A stretch of DNA of 64,000 nt from Microbulbifer variabilis (GTDB lineage Bacteria; Pseudomonadota; Gammaproteobacteria; Pseudomonadales; Cellvibrionaceae): contig NZ_JAIVKI010000007.1 in assembly GCF_020524905.1 (NCBI RefSeq), forward strand, positions 124,001 to 188,000, read 5' to 3'. A model generated the notes under the pieces. The model was not told the DNA's origin and did no database searches. It was given only the letters and a program-made list of their open reading frames with translations. The stretch's first letter is position 1. Each line of letters begins with the position of its first letter. The position numbers and the translations under genes were made by a program. Below, piece after piece: positions 45,439 through 54,131 of this stretch.

Positions 45439-45976
45439 GCTTGAGGTAGAGGTCCCACATGGTCAACAACCTTCTTACCCCGTCAGTAATATTACGGCAG
45501 GAAAGGGTTGCACCACTGATATTGGTCACATCTTTACCGAGGCGAAGAGTGTCCTCCAGGCTTTTGCCCTCAAATTGAGAGCGCCAGCCGGCTTCGCGAA
45601 CTTCACCACCATGAGTTTCCCGGTAGCTGAGGACTTCTATTCCCAGAACCTCTCCCGAAGGGGATACCGCCAGTGCATAGGTGATGAATTCATGCTTGCC
45701 AATAACGTTGTCGACAAACATCCAACCCAGATTTTCACCGTCGCGTTCCGCACGCCATACCTGTTGAGTTTCGCCGCGTTGACGAGTACCTGCGTTCTTT
45801 TTGATTTGGCGACGCTGGTCGCTATCAAAGTTCAGGGTGCTGTCGACGAACTGGCTCGCATCAGGGAAAAACTGGCTCTGGGCTTGGGCCACACTCAGGT
45901 AGTCTGTGGCATAAGCCGGAGCCACCAGGACGGTCATCGGTAGCAGAGCGCCGAGTAGGGCTTCGTATTTCATCAC
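45431..45976 (-). CDS. Exported FMN-binding protein, substrate of ApbE
   Basis: 181 residues. A signal peptide (about 1-23, PAYA) leads to an FMN-binding domain like RnfG/NqrC: ITYALAVSPSGEVLGIEVL, YRETHGGEV and the flavinylation motif SGATLS (154-159), whose Thr157 is the expected site of phosphoester-linked FMN. It functions as a periplasmic one- or two-electron carrier. It is translationally coupled to apbE (8-bp overlap) and followed by the His-rich membrane protein, making a compact extracytoplasmic electron-transfer system. The acceptor is unknown. Confidence 0.88.
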   Translation of the reverse strand: MMKYEALLGALLPMTVLVAPAYATDYLSVAQAQSQFFPDASQFVDSTLNFDSDQRRQIKKNAGTRQRGETQQVWRAERDGENLGWMFVDNVIGKHEFITYALAVSPSGEVLGIEVLSYRETHGGEVREAGWRSQFEGKSLEDTLRLGKDVTNISGATLSCRNITDGVRRLLTMWDLYLKHA

Positions 45977-45990
45977 CGTTGCACCTTTTA

Positions 45991-46881
45991 TTAGAAGTTG
46001 TAGCCGAGCTTCAGGCGCACTTCGCGCTTGGTTTTCTCAATCAGGTGCAGGTCATCATTCTCGACGATCATCTCACCACCGCCTTCGACTTGCTGGAACC
46101 AGGAAAGAGTGGCCCACCATTTCGCAGTGGCATAGTGCAGGTTGGGGCCGGCAAACAGGCTCCAGCGCTCTTGGCCGACTTCTGTTTCAAATTCGGTCTG
46201 GTATTGCACCTCGGCACCGATAAACCAGTTAGGGGCGAAGCGGTAGCTGAGGCCGGAACCCAGGGTGATTTCCAGCTCCATTTCCGGGTCGGTGGGCCAC
46301 TCGAAATCTTCGGGGAGGTTGTCGATCTTGCCACGCTTGGCGTAGGTGCCTTCCAGAGACAGGTTACCTACCCACACCATCTGGCCTTCAAGAAGGTATT
46401 TTTGAGCTAGCAGTGCGGATTCCAGGGAGATGGTGTCTTTGTCGCGACCAGAGTGAGGGTCGAGTGACATGTAGTCAAATTCCCAATATCCGGACAGGCC
46501 AAAATCATCCATTGCCGGGCTTAGGAAATTGTATTTTGCATTGACTTCAAAGCCGGCCAAGCTCAAGTTCTTGTCGTAATCACCGGGGATATAACCATCA
46601 ACCAAGAGGCCATCGGTCTTAACTGCCAGTGCTTTTATGCCACCACCGATGGTGAATTTGTTGCTTACACCATACTCCAGCTCAGTGAAGGCATCCCAGG
46701 CTCTGTAATCGCCAGTTCCCTTGTCATTGCGTTCGGTGACGATTTGATAAGCTTCCCAGCTACCTTCTGGCAAAGTTTCAGCACCCTTGACATTACCGAA
46801 GAGGTTTTCTTCAGCCAGAGAAGGCATGGATAGGGTGGCTAGGATGGCGCCAAAAGCGGAAAAACGATTCAACTGATTCAT
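45991..46881 (-). CDS. Outer-membrane beta-barrel protein (DUF6662-like)
   Basis: 296 residues. A signal peptide (MNQLNRFSAFGAILATLSMPSLA) is followed by amphipathic beta-strands with aromatic girdles and the terminal strand VRLKLGYNF, ending in the C-terminal Phe expected of BamA substrates. I recall this family as DUF6662, but that name should be verified. ATG 46881 is chosen because GGGGATC lies 7 bases upstream; the in-frame ATG at 46893 would destroy that site. As the first gene of the flavin operon it may bring a reductant or acceptor across the outer membrane. The operator-like dyads upstream suggest regulation. Confidence 0.75.
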   Translation of the reverse strand: MNQLNRFSAFGAILATLSMPSLAEENLFGNVKGAETLPEGSWEAYQIVTERNDKGTGDYRAWDAFTELEYGVSNKFTIGGGIKALAVKTDGLLVDGYIPGDYDKNLSLAGFEVNAKYNFLSPAMDDFGLSGYWEFDYMSLDPHSGRDKDTISLESALLAQKYLLEGQMVWVGNLSLEGTYAKRGKIDNLPEDFEWPTDPEMELEITLGSGLSYRFAPNWFIGAEVQYQTEFETEVGQERWSLFAGPNLHYATAKWWATLSWFQQVEGGGEMIVENDDLHLIEKTKREVRLKLGYNF

Positions 46882-46896
46882 GGTGATCCCCAAATG

Positions 46897-46966
46897 AAAT
46901 CATGCGTTATGATTTTGTGCCGCGGATTCTAGCGATCCGCTAAAGTTAATGCAAACAGTTCGCATT
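46897..46966 (-). promoter_or_regulatory. Two operator-like dyads upstream of the flavin operon
   Basis: A perfect 7-5-7 inverted repeat (AAATCAT-GCGTT-ATGATTT, 46897-46915) lies just before the ribosome binding site. A 9-1-9 dyad with one mismatch (AATGCAAAC-A-GTTCGCATT, 46948-46966) lies further upstream. The second has the size and AATGC/GCATT ends of a Fur box but few matches to the classic core, so Fur control is only a possibility. Confidence 0.4.
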
Positions 46967-47053
46967 TAAAATCGGCACATTTGGGAGTATTGAGTTCTAA
47001 ATAAAACTATATATTGGCCTGAAGTGACCTTGGTTTTATCTTCTGTAGGCTTA

Positions 47054-48217
47054 TCAGCCCTTTATATCCCAGATTACGGGTGGGACTTTATTGGTTCGCT
47101 CAACCCTTCGTAATTGCTCTTCTCGCTGAGCAGTAAAAAATTCTGGGTGCATATGAGCTACCGAGGCGAGGTTGTGAATCCCATCGAGCACCCTTTTGCG
47201 TACTTTTTCAGGATTGGCACTGCCGGTGAACGTTAATCTAATTATGTTGACCTCTTTGATAGGCGCTCCCGCTTCGCAAGAGAGAATCAACTGAGCTTCC
47301 TCAACCCCCTGTTCCTGTTCGGCTAGCTCGATCACCATCCCGGTATCGATAAGTGCACTGTGCAGGCTAATTGAATCACCAACGCGTCCCTTGATGAGTA
47401 GCGCATTCGCGCGACCACAGCGACAAGTAGTTTCTTTGATTCGGTCTCCCAACCGATAGCGAACAACTGGCACCGTCCAGCCCTCGCCAATTCGTGTTAG
47501 CAGACCACCATCATTATCTGGCTCTATCAGTTGATCCGCTAATAAATGAAGCGTGTCCCGGTCGCATTTAGGCGAATTAACTGCAATCATCCAGGTTTCA
47601 ACCGATCCGTATACACCCCAGAATCCGGCACTGGGGAAGGCCCGGCATACGGTTTCATATTTGGTTTCTGTCCAGCGTTCGCCCGTCCAGACGATGCTTT
47701 CAATATCCAAGCTTCCATCAGTATCCAACAGGCCTTGGGCAAATTCCGCTAATACCGTTGGATTGCCTGCGAGTGTATTTACCCCAATTTGTTGAAAAGT
47801 TTCCAGCCAATTATCGACTTCGTTTGATCGGTATGGACCGGAAGGAACAGTGATTGCCTTACTTTTTTCTGCAAGGGTTTGAATCAGGTAGTGGGCTCCC
47901 CAGAGCCGGCCGGGGTTGAAGAGGTTGAGTACCACGCTACCTGGGCCGATTGGATGCCATTCCCGCATCAGTCTCTCTGATGCCTGGTGAAATGGAGTAT
48001 ACGTCAACTTAGGTTTTCCAGTAGTTCCTCCACTGGACATTATGATGGCGCCATTTTTTTGCGCCGAGCTGCGGGTAATTTGTAATATTTCTTTTGGGCT
48101 ACTAATTGAAAGGTCCTCAATTCGGGTGGCAGAGTCGGGCACGGCAAGCCCTCCGAGCTTTGATAATTTCCTCGCGTGAGATAGCATTTGGCTCCAGTCT
48201 AAATATCCGATTCCCAT
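47054..48217 (-). CDS. PaaK-like adenylate-forming enzyme (copy 1)
   Basis: 387 residues. The ATP P-loop SSGGTTGKPK (61-70) and FNPGRLWGAHY segment identify the ANL/phenylacetate-CoA ligase (PaaK) branch. YRLGDRIKE and a CRCGR zinc-knuckle-like piece follow, and a small C-terminal domain with PEKVRKRVLDGIHNLA. It should activate a carboxylic acid as an adenylate and pass it to CoA or another acceptor; the acid is unknown. It is slightly shorter than typical PaaK (about 430). A full-length paralogue lies 400 bases upstream on the same strand. Nearby methyltransferase, flavin-oxidase and SnoaL genes suggest a biosynthetic use. Confidence 0.82.
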   Translation of the reverse strand: MGIGYLDWSQMLSHARKLSKLGGLAVPDSATRIEDLSISSPKEILQITRSSAQKNGAIIMSSGGTTGKPKLTYTPFHQASERLMREWHPIGPGSVVLNLFNPGRLWGAHYLIQTLAEKSKAITVPSGPYRSNEVDNWLETFQQIGVNTLAGNPTVLAEFAQGLLDTDGSLDIESIVWTGERWTETKYETVCRAFPSAGFWGVYGSVETWMIAVNSPKCDRDTLHLLADQLIEPDNDGGLLTRIGEGWTVPVVRYRLGDRIKETTCRCGRANALLIKGRVGDSISLHSALIDTGMVIELAEQEQGVEEAQLILSCEAGAPIKEVNIIRLTFTGSANPEKVRKRVLDGIHNLASVAHMHPEFFTAQREEQLRRVERTNKVPPVIWDIKG

Positions 48218-48619
48218 TGAGGTATGTATGTTCCTTTTATAGCCGTAAGAAACCTAGGTAACACAATAAAATTGTACTCAACACCCTTAAGCACTTTGTT
48301 CCAATTGTAGTACTTTTGGAATTCCCCTAGCTGATAATTTTTGGGTAACTCTCGGTTGCTGAACAAAATAAATGGCAGGGAAAATAATCTTATTAATGCC
48401 TTGGCGTCATATTTTTAATCTGTTGTTATTTTGCTCTCCATTTTTTCGAAAGTTTCTGTCTTAAGATTTTTGGCAAGGATTTTTATAAATTGCTGATGTC
48501 GGTATTTTTTTCATTTCCCCCATTGGAATACTTAGCCTGTGGTTAAAAGTATTCTGTATTGGGTTTTTAGAGTGGTTCTCGCCTGTGCATTTGGTGGTCT
48601 GGCATCAGCTCAATGGATG
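48218..48619. other. Spacer between the two PaaK-like genes, AT-rich
   Basis: Contains a C-terminal DUF418 gene remnant on the plus strand (next entry) and probably the promoter of the downstream (copy 1) ligase gene. No other gene is visible. The region looks like the debris left by duplication and loss. Confidence 0.45.
48535..48600 (+). pseudogene. Remnant of a DUF418 gene 3' end
   Basis: Read on the plus strand, this encodes SLWLKVFCIGFLEWF followed by unrelated residues. It matches the C-terminus of the intact DUF418 protein at 42742-43989 (DLWLKVFSMGPLEWF) also at nucleotide level (GTGGTTAAAAGTATTC against TTGGTTAAAAGTATTC). Upstream homology is lost, and no start or longer frame exists. 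It is evidence that a second DUF418 gene once stood here. Confidence 0.7.
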
Positions 48620-49789
48620 TTATTGTTCAGATTTTTCCCAGATAACAGCGGGAACCTTATTGGTTCTTTTAACTCGCCGAAGCATCTGAACTCGCCTGGA
48701 TAGAAAAGAGTCAGGGTACTGATGAACGACGGAGGCCAAATTGTGAACACCCTCCAATATCCGTGCACGTACTTTTTCGGGTTCCGCACTGCCAGTGAAA
48801 GTGAGAATAAATACACTGGCAGCCTTGATAGAAGTCTCTTTTTTGCTACGTGTGAGTAGTAGTTGGACTTCCTCAACACCTGGGACCTGTTCAGCGAGTT
48901 TGATCACTTGACTGGTGCTGACCAATGCGCTCAGTAAACTGACCGAATCATCTGCTCGCCCTTCAATAATAAGCGCATCGGAGCGTCCGCAGCGGCAGTT
49001 GCTCTCTTTGATTTTGTCACCCAAGCGGTAACGAATCAGTGGTACCGTCCAGCCATCGCCAATGCGGGTCAACAGGGCACCGTGATCATCGGGTTCGATC
49101 AATTGGTCCTCGAGCAGATGATAGGTATCCCGATCACACTCTGGTCCATTGACAGCAATACTGTTGGTTTCCACTGACCCATAATCACACCAGAACCCGG
49201 CCTTGGGGAAAGCATTTCGTACTGTTTTAAACTTGCTCTCGGTCCAGGGTTCTGCCATCCAAATAATAGTATTGATATCTAATTTGCTTTTGGTATCCAG
49301 TAACCCCTGGGCAAAGTCAGCTAATCCTGTTGGCGCTCCTGCGAGGGTATTGATACCAATTTCTTGAAATGTCTCAATCCATAAATGCACTTCTTCCGGG
49401 GTAAAAGGGCCTGCGGGTACTGTGATGGCTTTACTCTTTTCACAGAGGGTTTGAATAAAGTAATGGGCACCCCACAGGCGGCCCGGATTAAAAAGATTGA
49501 GAAGTACACTACCAGGCCCCAGTGGTTTCCAATGTTGGAGTAGCCTTTCCATTGCCTGGTGGAAGGGCGTATAAGCCAGCTTAGGCTTTCCCGTGGTGCC
49601 ACCGCTGGAATTTAAGATGGCGCCGTTTGTTTTTGCTATGGCCTTGGTGATATGCAAGATCTCCTCGGGTCCACTGATTGGGAGGTCTTCAATCCTGCTG
49701 GCGTTGGCGGGCACGCTTAGGCCGCCGTGATCAGATAGTGATTTGGCTTGGCAGAGCAACTGATCCCAGTTTAGGTGTCCAATAGCCAT
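48620..49789 (-). CDS. PaaK-like adenylate-forming enzyme (copy 2)
   Basis: 389 residues, co-linear with copy 1: SSGGTTGKPK P-loop, FNPGRLWGAHYFIQTL, TLAGAPTGLADFAQGLLD, YRLGDKIKESNCRCGR and a C-terminal RRVKRTNKVPAVIWE. Differences cluster in the middle (IIWMAEPWTESKFKTV versus IVWTGERWTETKYETV), so the two may accept different acids. It begins MAIGHLNWDQLL, matching MGIGYLDWSQML of copy 1, which supports both starts. It belongs to the ANL/PaaK family with unknown substrate; an acyl-transferring LuxE-like role is the main alternative. Confidence 0.82.
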   Translation of the reverse strand: MAIGHLNWDQLLCQAKSLSDHGGLSVPANASRIEDLPISGPEEILHITKAIAKTNGAILNSSGGTTGKPKLAYTPFHQAMERLLQHWKPLGPGSVLLNLFNPGRLWGAHYFIQTLCEKSKAITVPAGPFTPEEVHLWIETFQEIGINTLAGAPTGLADFAQGLLDTKSKLDINTIIWMAEPWTESKFKTVRNAFPKAGFWCDYGSVETNSIAVNGPECDRDTYHLLEDQLIEPDDHGALLTRIGDGWTVPLIRYRLGDKIKESNCRCGRSDALIIEGRADDSVSLLSALVSTSQVIKLAEQVPGVEEVQLLLTRSKKETSIKAASVFILTFTGSAEPEKVRARILEGVHNLASVVHQYPDSFLSRRVQMLRRVKRTNKVPAVIWEKSEQ

Positions 49790-50002
49790 AGAGGTTCCCA
49801 GCTTTCCGCTTTCCTTTACGTGTTCTTAGCTATTTATATTAGAAGTAACCTGCGGGGTTAAATTGATGAGTAAAGCGGGATTAAAAATGGGCAAGAAGCA
49901 TAGATTTGAAAAAGCCGATGGATGAGCTCGATATTAGGTCGCATCGAGCGACTGAGACAGATTTGCTAAAGTTCCTCAACTAAACTGTTGCCCAGAAATG
50001 GG

Positions 50003-51493
50003 ATGACGGGAACCACCTTGGCTTATTGGCGAAAGGGCTCGGTAGAGCACTCAATCCTCGCCTTAACACTGGCGTTGGCAGCCTGCTCACCACTGCCCGT
50101 AGAGTTAGGGCGAGACCAGGTTGTCCAGCAGGTGCAACTGCGCGGTCGGCCGGCGCAGATCGTAATCCCGGAGCTTGTGCCCACATTGGTGGCTGAACTC
50201 AGTGCCACACCCCTCAACGCCGATAGGGCCATGCAGATCGCATTGATCAATAACCCTGAACTGCGCGGCTATTATGCTCAACTCAATATTGCCGCTGCTG
50301 AGATATATCGGGCTGGACGCATCAGTAACCCGATATTTTCCGTTTCTTTATTATCAGGCGAACAGACCCAGAATACCTACGGCCTAATGGCTTCCCTTTC
50401 CGACCTGATCACACTCCCTACACGTAAACGCCTAGCTGCGATGGAGTTTGCTACGGTCCAGCAAGAAGTCGGTGCGGAGCTGTTACACCTTGCGGCTCGT
50501 GCGGAGGGAGCCTTTTACCGCTGTATCGCTGCTCAACAAGTCTCCGTTATGCGTGGGCAAATCGCTAAAGCTGCGGATCTCTCCTGGCAACTGGCCCGCC
50601 GGTACTTTGAAGCCGGGAATCTGACACCCCGGGATCTGGCATTAGCAGAGGCAGCGGCTGCAGAGGCACAGATTGTTGCGTTACAGGCTGAAGAAACGGC
50701 TTTTGCCGCACGTACCGAGTTGGCAACAGTTCTAGGACTGTCAGTGGATGGTATCTGGGATGTGCATCCGCAGTTGTCTTTACCGGTTCTCCATGAAGAC
50801 AGCCTGGAAGAGCTTTTGCTTCTTGCTCGGGAGAACCGTCTCGACTTGGCGGCAGCCATAGCGCGCACAGAGAGGCTGGCAGAGGATCTTCACTACAATG
50901 ATTGGCGGCGTTGGCTGGGAGAGCTGGATTTTGGTATTGGTCGCGAGCGAGAGGACGACGGTGCCAATCTAACCGGGCCGTTATTGGATTGGGAGATTCC
51001 GATTTTTACCCAACATGAAGATCGCCTGCTTGAGGTGGATGCCGAGTTACAGGCATCTATAGGTTTGGTGGCGCGTCTGCTGTTGGAAAGTGACAATGGC
51101 GTACGTCTTGCTTTCGCTAAAACGCAAAGTGCCAGGGCAAGAGTTGCTGTGTTTAGATCCCGTTTAATTCCGGCGCGTATGGAGGCGGTTACCCAGGCGC
51201 AACTGGAAGAAAATTACATGCTGATCGGCACTTTTGAGCTGCTACTCAGTAAGCAACGGGAGTATGACGCCTACCAGGGTTACCTTGAAGCGTTGGGGGA
51301 CTATTGGATAGCCCGCGCCTCATTGGCGGAAGCTGTGGGTCGGCGCCTGCCAAGCAGTGATCAATTCTCTGCAGGGAAGGTAGATGTAGAGACCTTTATA
51401 AGCCCAAGGTCGACTTGGAAGCATGGGGAGCACGGGAAAGAGTCACAGGAGGCTCCTGCAGATGGGCACAAACATCACGGTATGGCGCCATGA
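50003..51493 (+). CDS. TolC-family outer-membrane efflux lipoprotein (CusC-like)
   Basis: 496 residues. A lipoprotein-type signal (SILALTLALAAC) is followed by the duplicated OEP architecture: TPLNADRAMQIALINNPELRG (the start of repeat 1) and long helices, with LAEAVGR near the end. A His-rich tail (GHKHHGMAP) could bind metal. It lies 13 bases upstream of a multicopper oxidase gene, so both are one copper-related operon. It is a good candidate for the missing outer-membrane partner of the CusBA pump at 35-40 kb. ATG 50003 is used; TTG 49988 adds five residues without a better ribosome binding site. The exact start is uncertain. Confidence 0.85.
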   Translation: MTGTTLAYWRKGSVEHSILALTLALAACSPLPVELGRDQVVQQVQLRGRPAQIVIPELVPTLVAELSATPLNADRAMQIALINNPELRGYYAQLNIAAAEIYRAGRISNPIFSVSLLSGEQTQNTYGLMASLSDLITLPTRKRLAAMEFATVQQEVGAELLHLAARAEGAFYRCIAAQQVSVMRGQIAKAADLSWQLARRYFEAGNLTPRDLALAEAAAAEAQIVALQAEETAFAARTELATVLGLSVDGIWDVHPQLSLPVLHEDSLEELLLLARENRLDLAAAIARTERLAEDLHYNDWRRWLGELDFGIGREREDDGANLTGPLLDWEIPIFTQHEDRLLEVDAELQASIGLVARLLLESDNGVRLAFAKTQSARARVAVFRSRLIPARMEAVTQAQLEENYMLIGTFELLLSKQREYDAYQGYLEALGDYWIARASLAEAVGRRLPSSDQFSAGKVDVETFISPRSTWKHGEHGKESQEAPADGHKHHGMAP

Positions 51494-51505
51494 GGGGAGT
51501 CACGG

Positions 51506-52810
51506 ATGATTTCACGGCGTAGATTCTTGCAGGCTGGAAGCCTGGGGTCACTGGGTGCTGCGCTGGACGCGCGGGCGGTAGCAGGGAAGGAGGCCCAATC
51601 ACCTAATGCATCGTCAATGGGCGACAAAACTTCCAGCTATGTTCCGACTCGAACACTGAATGGCTGGACACTTCCCTATAGGTTAAAAGGGGACGTTAAG
51701 GAATTCCACTTGGTGGCAGAGGAGGTGGAGCATGAGTTTGCCCCCGGCACCCGCGTCAAATGTTGGGGTTACAACGGGACCACCCCCGGCCCAACCATTG
51801 AGGCGGTGGAAGGGGATAGGGTGCGCATTCTGGTGACTAACCGCCTCAAGGAACATACCACGGTACACTGGCACGGCATTGTCCTACCGAGTGGTATGGA
51901 TGGAGTCGGGGGGGTATCCCAGCCACATATCCAGCCCGGTGAGACTTTCGCCTACGAATTTACCCTCAACCAACAAGGTACTCATATGTACCATCCTCAT
52001 GCGGATGAGATGGTACAGATGGCGGAGGGTATGATGGGGATGTTTATTATCCATCCCCGTGAGCCAGAGATTAAATCAGTAGACCGTGATTACTGTTTCC
52101 TGCTACATAACTGGGCGGTACATCCGGGCACCTATAGGCCGGACCCATCGGTGATGGTGGACTTTGATCTCTGGACGATTAACAGCAAAGTATTTCCCGC
52201 TATTGATCCTTTAGTTGCCCGTACCGGTGAGCGGGTACGCGTGCGCATGGGAAATCTGTCTATGTGGAATCATCCCATGCATATGCATGGGGTGCAGTTC
52301 TATGTTACCGGCTCCGATGGAAGCCGTTGGCCCCGTTCCCAGTGGCGGCAGGAAGCCACTGAAATTGTCGCCGTGGGCCAGACCCGCGATATAGAGTTTA
52401 TTGCCGTGCCCGGCGACTGGGCCTTCCACTGTCATATGGCCCACCACACCATGAATGCGATGGGGCACAATATTCCCAATCCGATGGGGGTGAATCAAAG
52501 CGGCGTAGCGGCTGAAATTCAAGAGATGCTGCCGGGGTTCATGCCCATGGGGCGCTATGGTATGGCCGAGCACCAGGTCCATGTAGAAGAGGGACACCTT
52601 CCAGGGCCGCCCAATACAATGCCGATGCTCGTGGGTAAAGGCCCCTATGGCAATATCGAGATGGGTGGCATGTTTACCCTGGTGAAAGTACGCGATGATT
52701 TGGCACCAGGAGATTATCGAGATCCCGGCTGGTACAAAGCGCCTCCAGGCACAGTGGCCTGGCTTGTCAGCACCGATCCCAACTACGGTGAACCGCCACG
52801 GCATTCTTAG
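51506..52810 (+). CDS. Tat-exported multicopper oxidase
   Basis: 434 residues. A twin-arginine signal (SRRRFLQAGSLGSLGAAL) indicates export of a folded copper enzyme. Copper ligand motifs: HWHG, HMYHPHADE, HPMHMHG and HCHMAHHTMNAM, which covers the type 1, 2 and 3 sites. The Met-rich C-terminal region is like copper-tolerance oxidases. It probably oxidises Cu(I) in the periplasm or acts on a phenol. It follows the TolC-like gene by 13 bases; together with CusBA it makes a full copper-defence set split over two loci. Confidence 0.92.
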   Translation: MISRRRFLQAGSLGSLGAALDARAVAGKEAQSPNASSMGDKTSSYVPTRTLNGWTLPYRLKGDVKEFHLVAEEVEHEFAPGTRVKCWGYNGTTPGPTIEAVEGDRVRILVTNRLKEHTTVHWHGIVLPSGMDGVGGVSQPHIQPGETFAYEFTLNQQGTHMYHPHADEMVQMAEGMMGMFIIHPREPEIKSVDRDYCFLLHNWAVHPGTYRPDPSVMVDFDLWTINSKVFPAIDPLVARTGERVRVRMGNLSMWNHPMHMHGVQFYVTGSDGSRWPRSQWRQEATEIVAVGQTRDIEFIAVPGDWAFHCHMAHHTMNAMGHNIPNPMGVNQSGVAAEIQEMLPGFMPMGRYGMAEHQVHVEEGHLPGPPNTMPMLVGKGPYGNIEMGGMFTLVKVRDDLAPGDYRDPGWYKAPPGTVAWLVSTDPNYGEPPRHS

Positions 52811-52837
52811 GGGCTATCGAAGTTAATTAAAATACAG

Positions 52838-53860
52838 TCAGGCTTTTTGGGCCGATACCACAGAAAAGTAGCCAAGCGCTTTGTGGCATTGAGGGTTTTT
52901 AAAACCCGTTTTAGTGAGGAGTTGGACTAGCTGTTGCTCTGAAAACAACTGCGAGCCATGATTCATAAAAAGGTGGAAGCTAAACAGGCTTGGGGTCAGC
53001 TGGCTCTCGTCTAAGAGCATATCATGGATAAAGATATGCCCCCCTTTAGGTAATAAAGAGAAAGCTTTGCTTAGCAGGTTTTCACAGGTAGCTTCCTGCC
53101 AATCGTGTAGTACATTGCTAAAGCAAATACCATCAAAACCTGTGGGCCAATCGGAGCTGAACAGATCCCCCTTCACTACGGTTATCTGCTCTTTTTTATT
53201 GAATTTTTCGACATACTCTTTCGCTGCCTCACAGACAGGCCCCAGATCAAAGAGAAGGGCATTTCGATCTGGGTAGGCATCGCAAAAGGCCAGGGCTATG
53301 GTTCCAGAACCAGCACCGGCATCCAGTAAGGTGTTAACGCTTTTGAAAATACCATTTGAAGCTGCTTTAACTGCGGAGGCGAAACCTTGCGAATGCATTA
53401 AATGGGTAAAGGCTGCAGCAGACTCATTATCCATTTCGTCGTTCTGCCACATATCTGTTACAGAGCGACCTTTGCACTCAAGTTCATACTCACGTTTCAG
53501 GCTGGTTAAAATCTTTTTGTCCAGGTGGTTGATGTCGTAGATGGCAAAGGGGTCGAGAAGGACTTCACCCCAATAATAGGGACTGGTCTTATCCAGGTAA
53601 TTTTTTGCAAGTTTAGTGTTCTTAAATTGGTTATTTTCAATCCTGATGTAACCCAAATGATTCAGTATCAAGAGATAGTGATTAATGCCTTTGTGGCTGA
53701 GTTGTAATTTCCGGGCTAATTTTTCACTGGTGTTGTAGCCTTCTTCAATTAACCCGTAAATATCAAGCTGGGCCGCAACCATCACGCAGGCAAAGGTGTA
53801 ATTGCCCATTAGGCGATCCCACTGGGGGGCGTCGGAAGTGGTGGGCGCCTTTATATGCAT
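52838..53860 (-). CDS. SAM-dependent O-methyltransferase (family 2, winged-helix dimerising)
   Basis: 340 residues. The N-terminal winged-helix dimerisation domain (GLIEEGYNTSEKLARKLQLS) precedes a Rossmann domain with SAM motif LLDAGAGSGTIAL, acidic VVKGDLFSSDWP, and the catalytic region FSNVLHDWQEATCENLL and LLPKGGHIFIHDMLL. This is the hydroxyindole/polyketide O-methyltransferase family (including CalO1/TcmN types). The His in VLHDW is the usual general base. ATG 53860 follows GAGAGA and removes a 12-residue lysine-rich extension. The acceptor is probably a phenol or enol in the unknown local pathway. Confidence 0.85.
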   Translation of the reverse strand: MHIKAPTTSDAPQWDRLMGNYTFACVMVAAQLDIYGLIEEGYNTSEKLARKLQLSHKGINHYLLILNHLGYIRIENNQFKNTKLAKNYLDKTSPYYWGEVLLDPFAIYDINHLDKKILTSLKREYELECKGRSVTDMWQNDEMDNESAAAFTHLMHSQGFASAVKAASNGIFKSVNTLLDAGAGSGTIALAFCDAYPDRNALLFDLGPVCEAAKEYVEKFNKKEQITVVKGDLFSSDWPTGFDGICFSNVLHDWQEATCENLLSKAFSLLPKGGHIFIHDMLLDESQLTPSLFSFHLFMNHGSQLFSEQQLVQLLTKTGFKNPQCHKALGYFSVVSAQKA

Positions 53861-54131
53861 GCTGTATCTCTCTTTTGTCTTTATAAAGATCTTCAATATG
53901 TAGGATTACGCTTAAATATGTGTAGAAGAGACTTGCCTATTGATTTGTCGCTTAACTACTATTATTGGCACCTAAATAAACTCTAAGATTTGTTTGTTAA
54001 TCGCAAATTGGTTGAGGCCTACATATTTCTCTTGTGATTTTAGAGTAATAGTAGGTTTCCAGCAGAGCGTTAAGTGTTAGGGCGTTCGGATGTCGCGAGT
54101 TTGAACCGGTATAGGGTTGTGTGGAGTGGTT

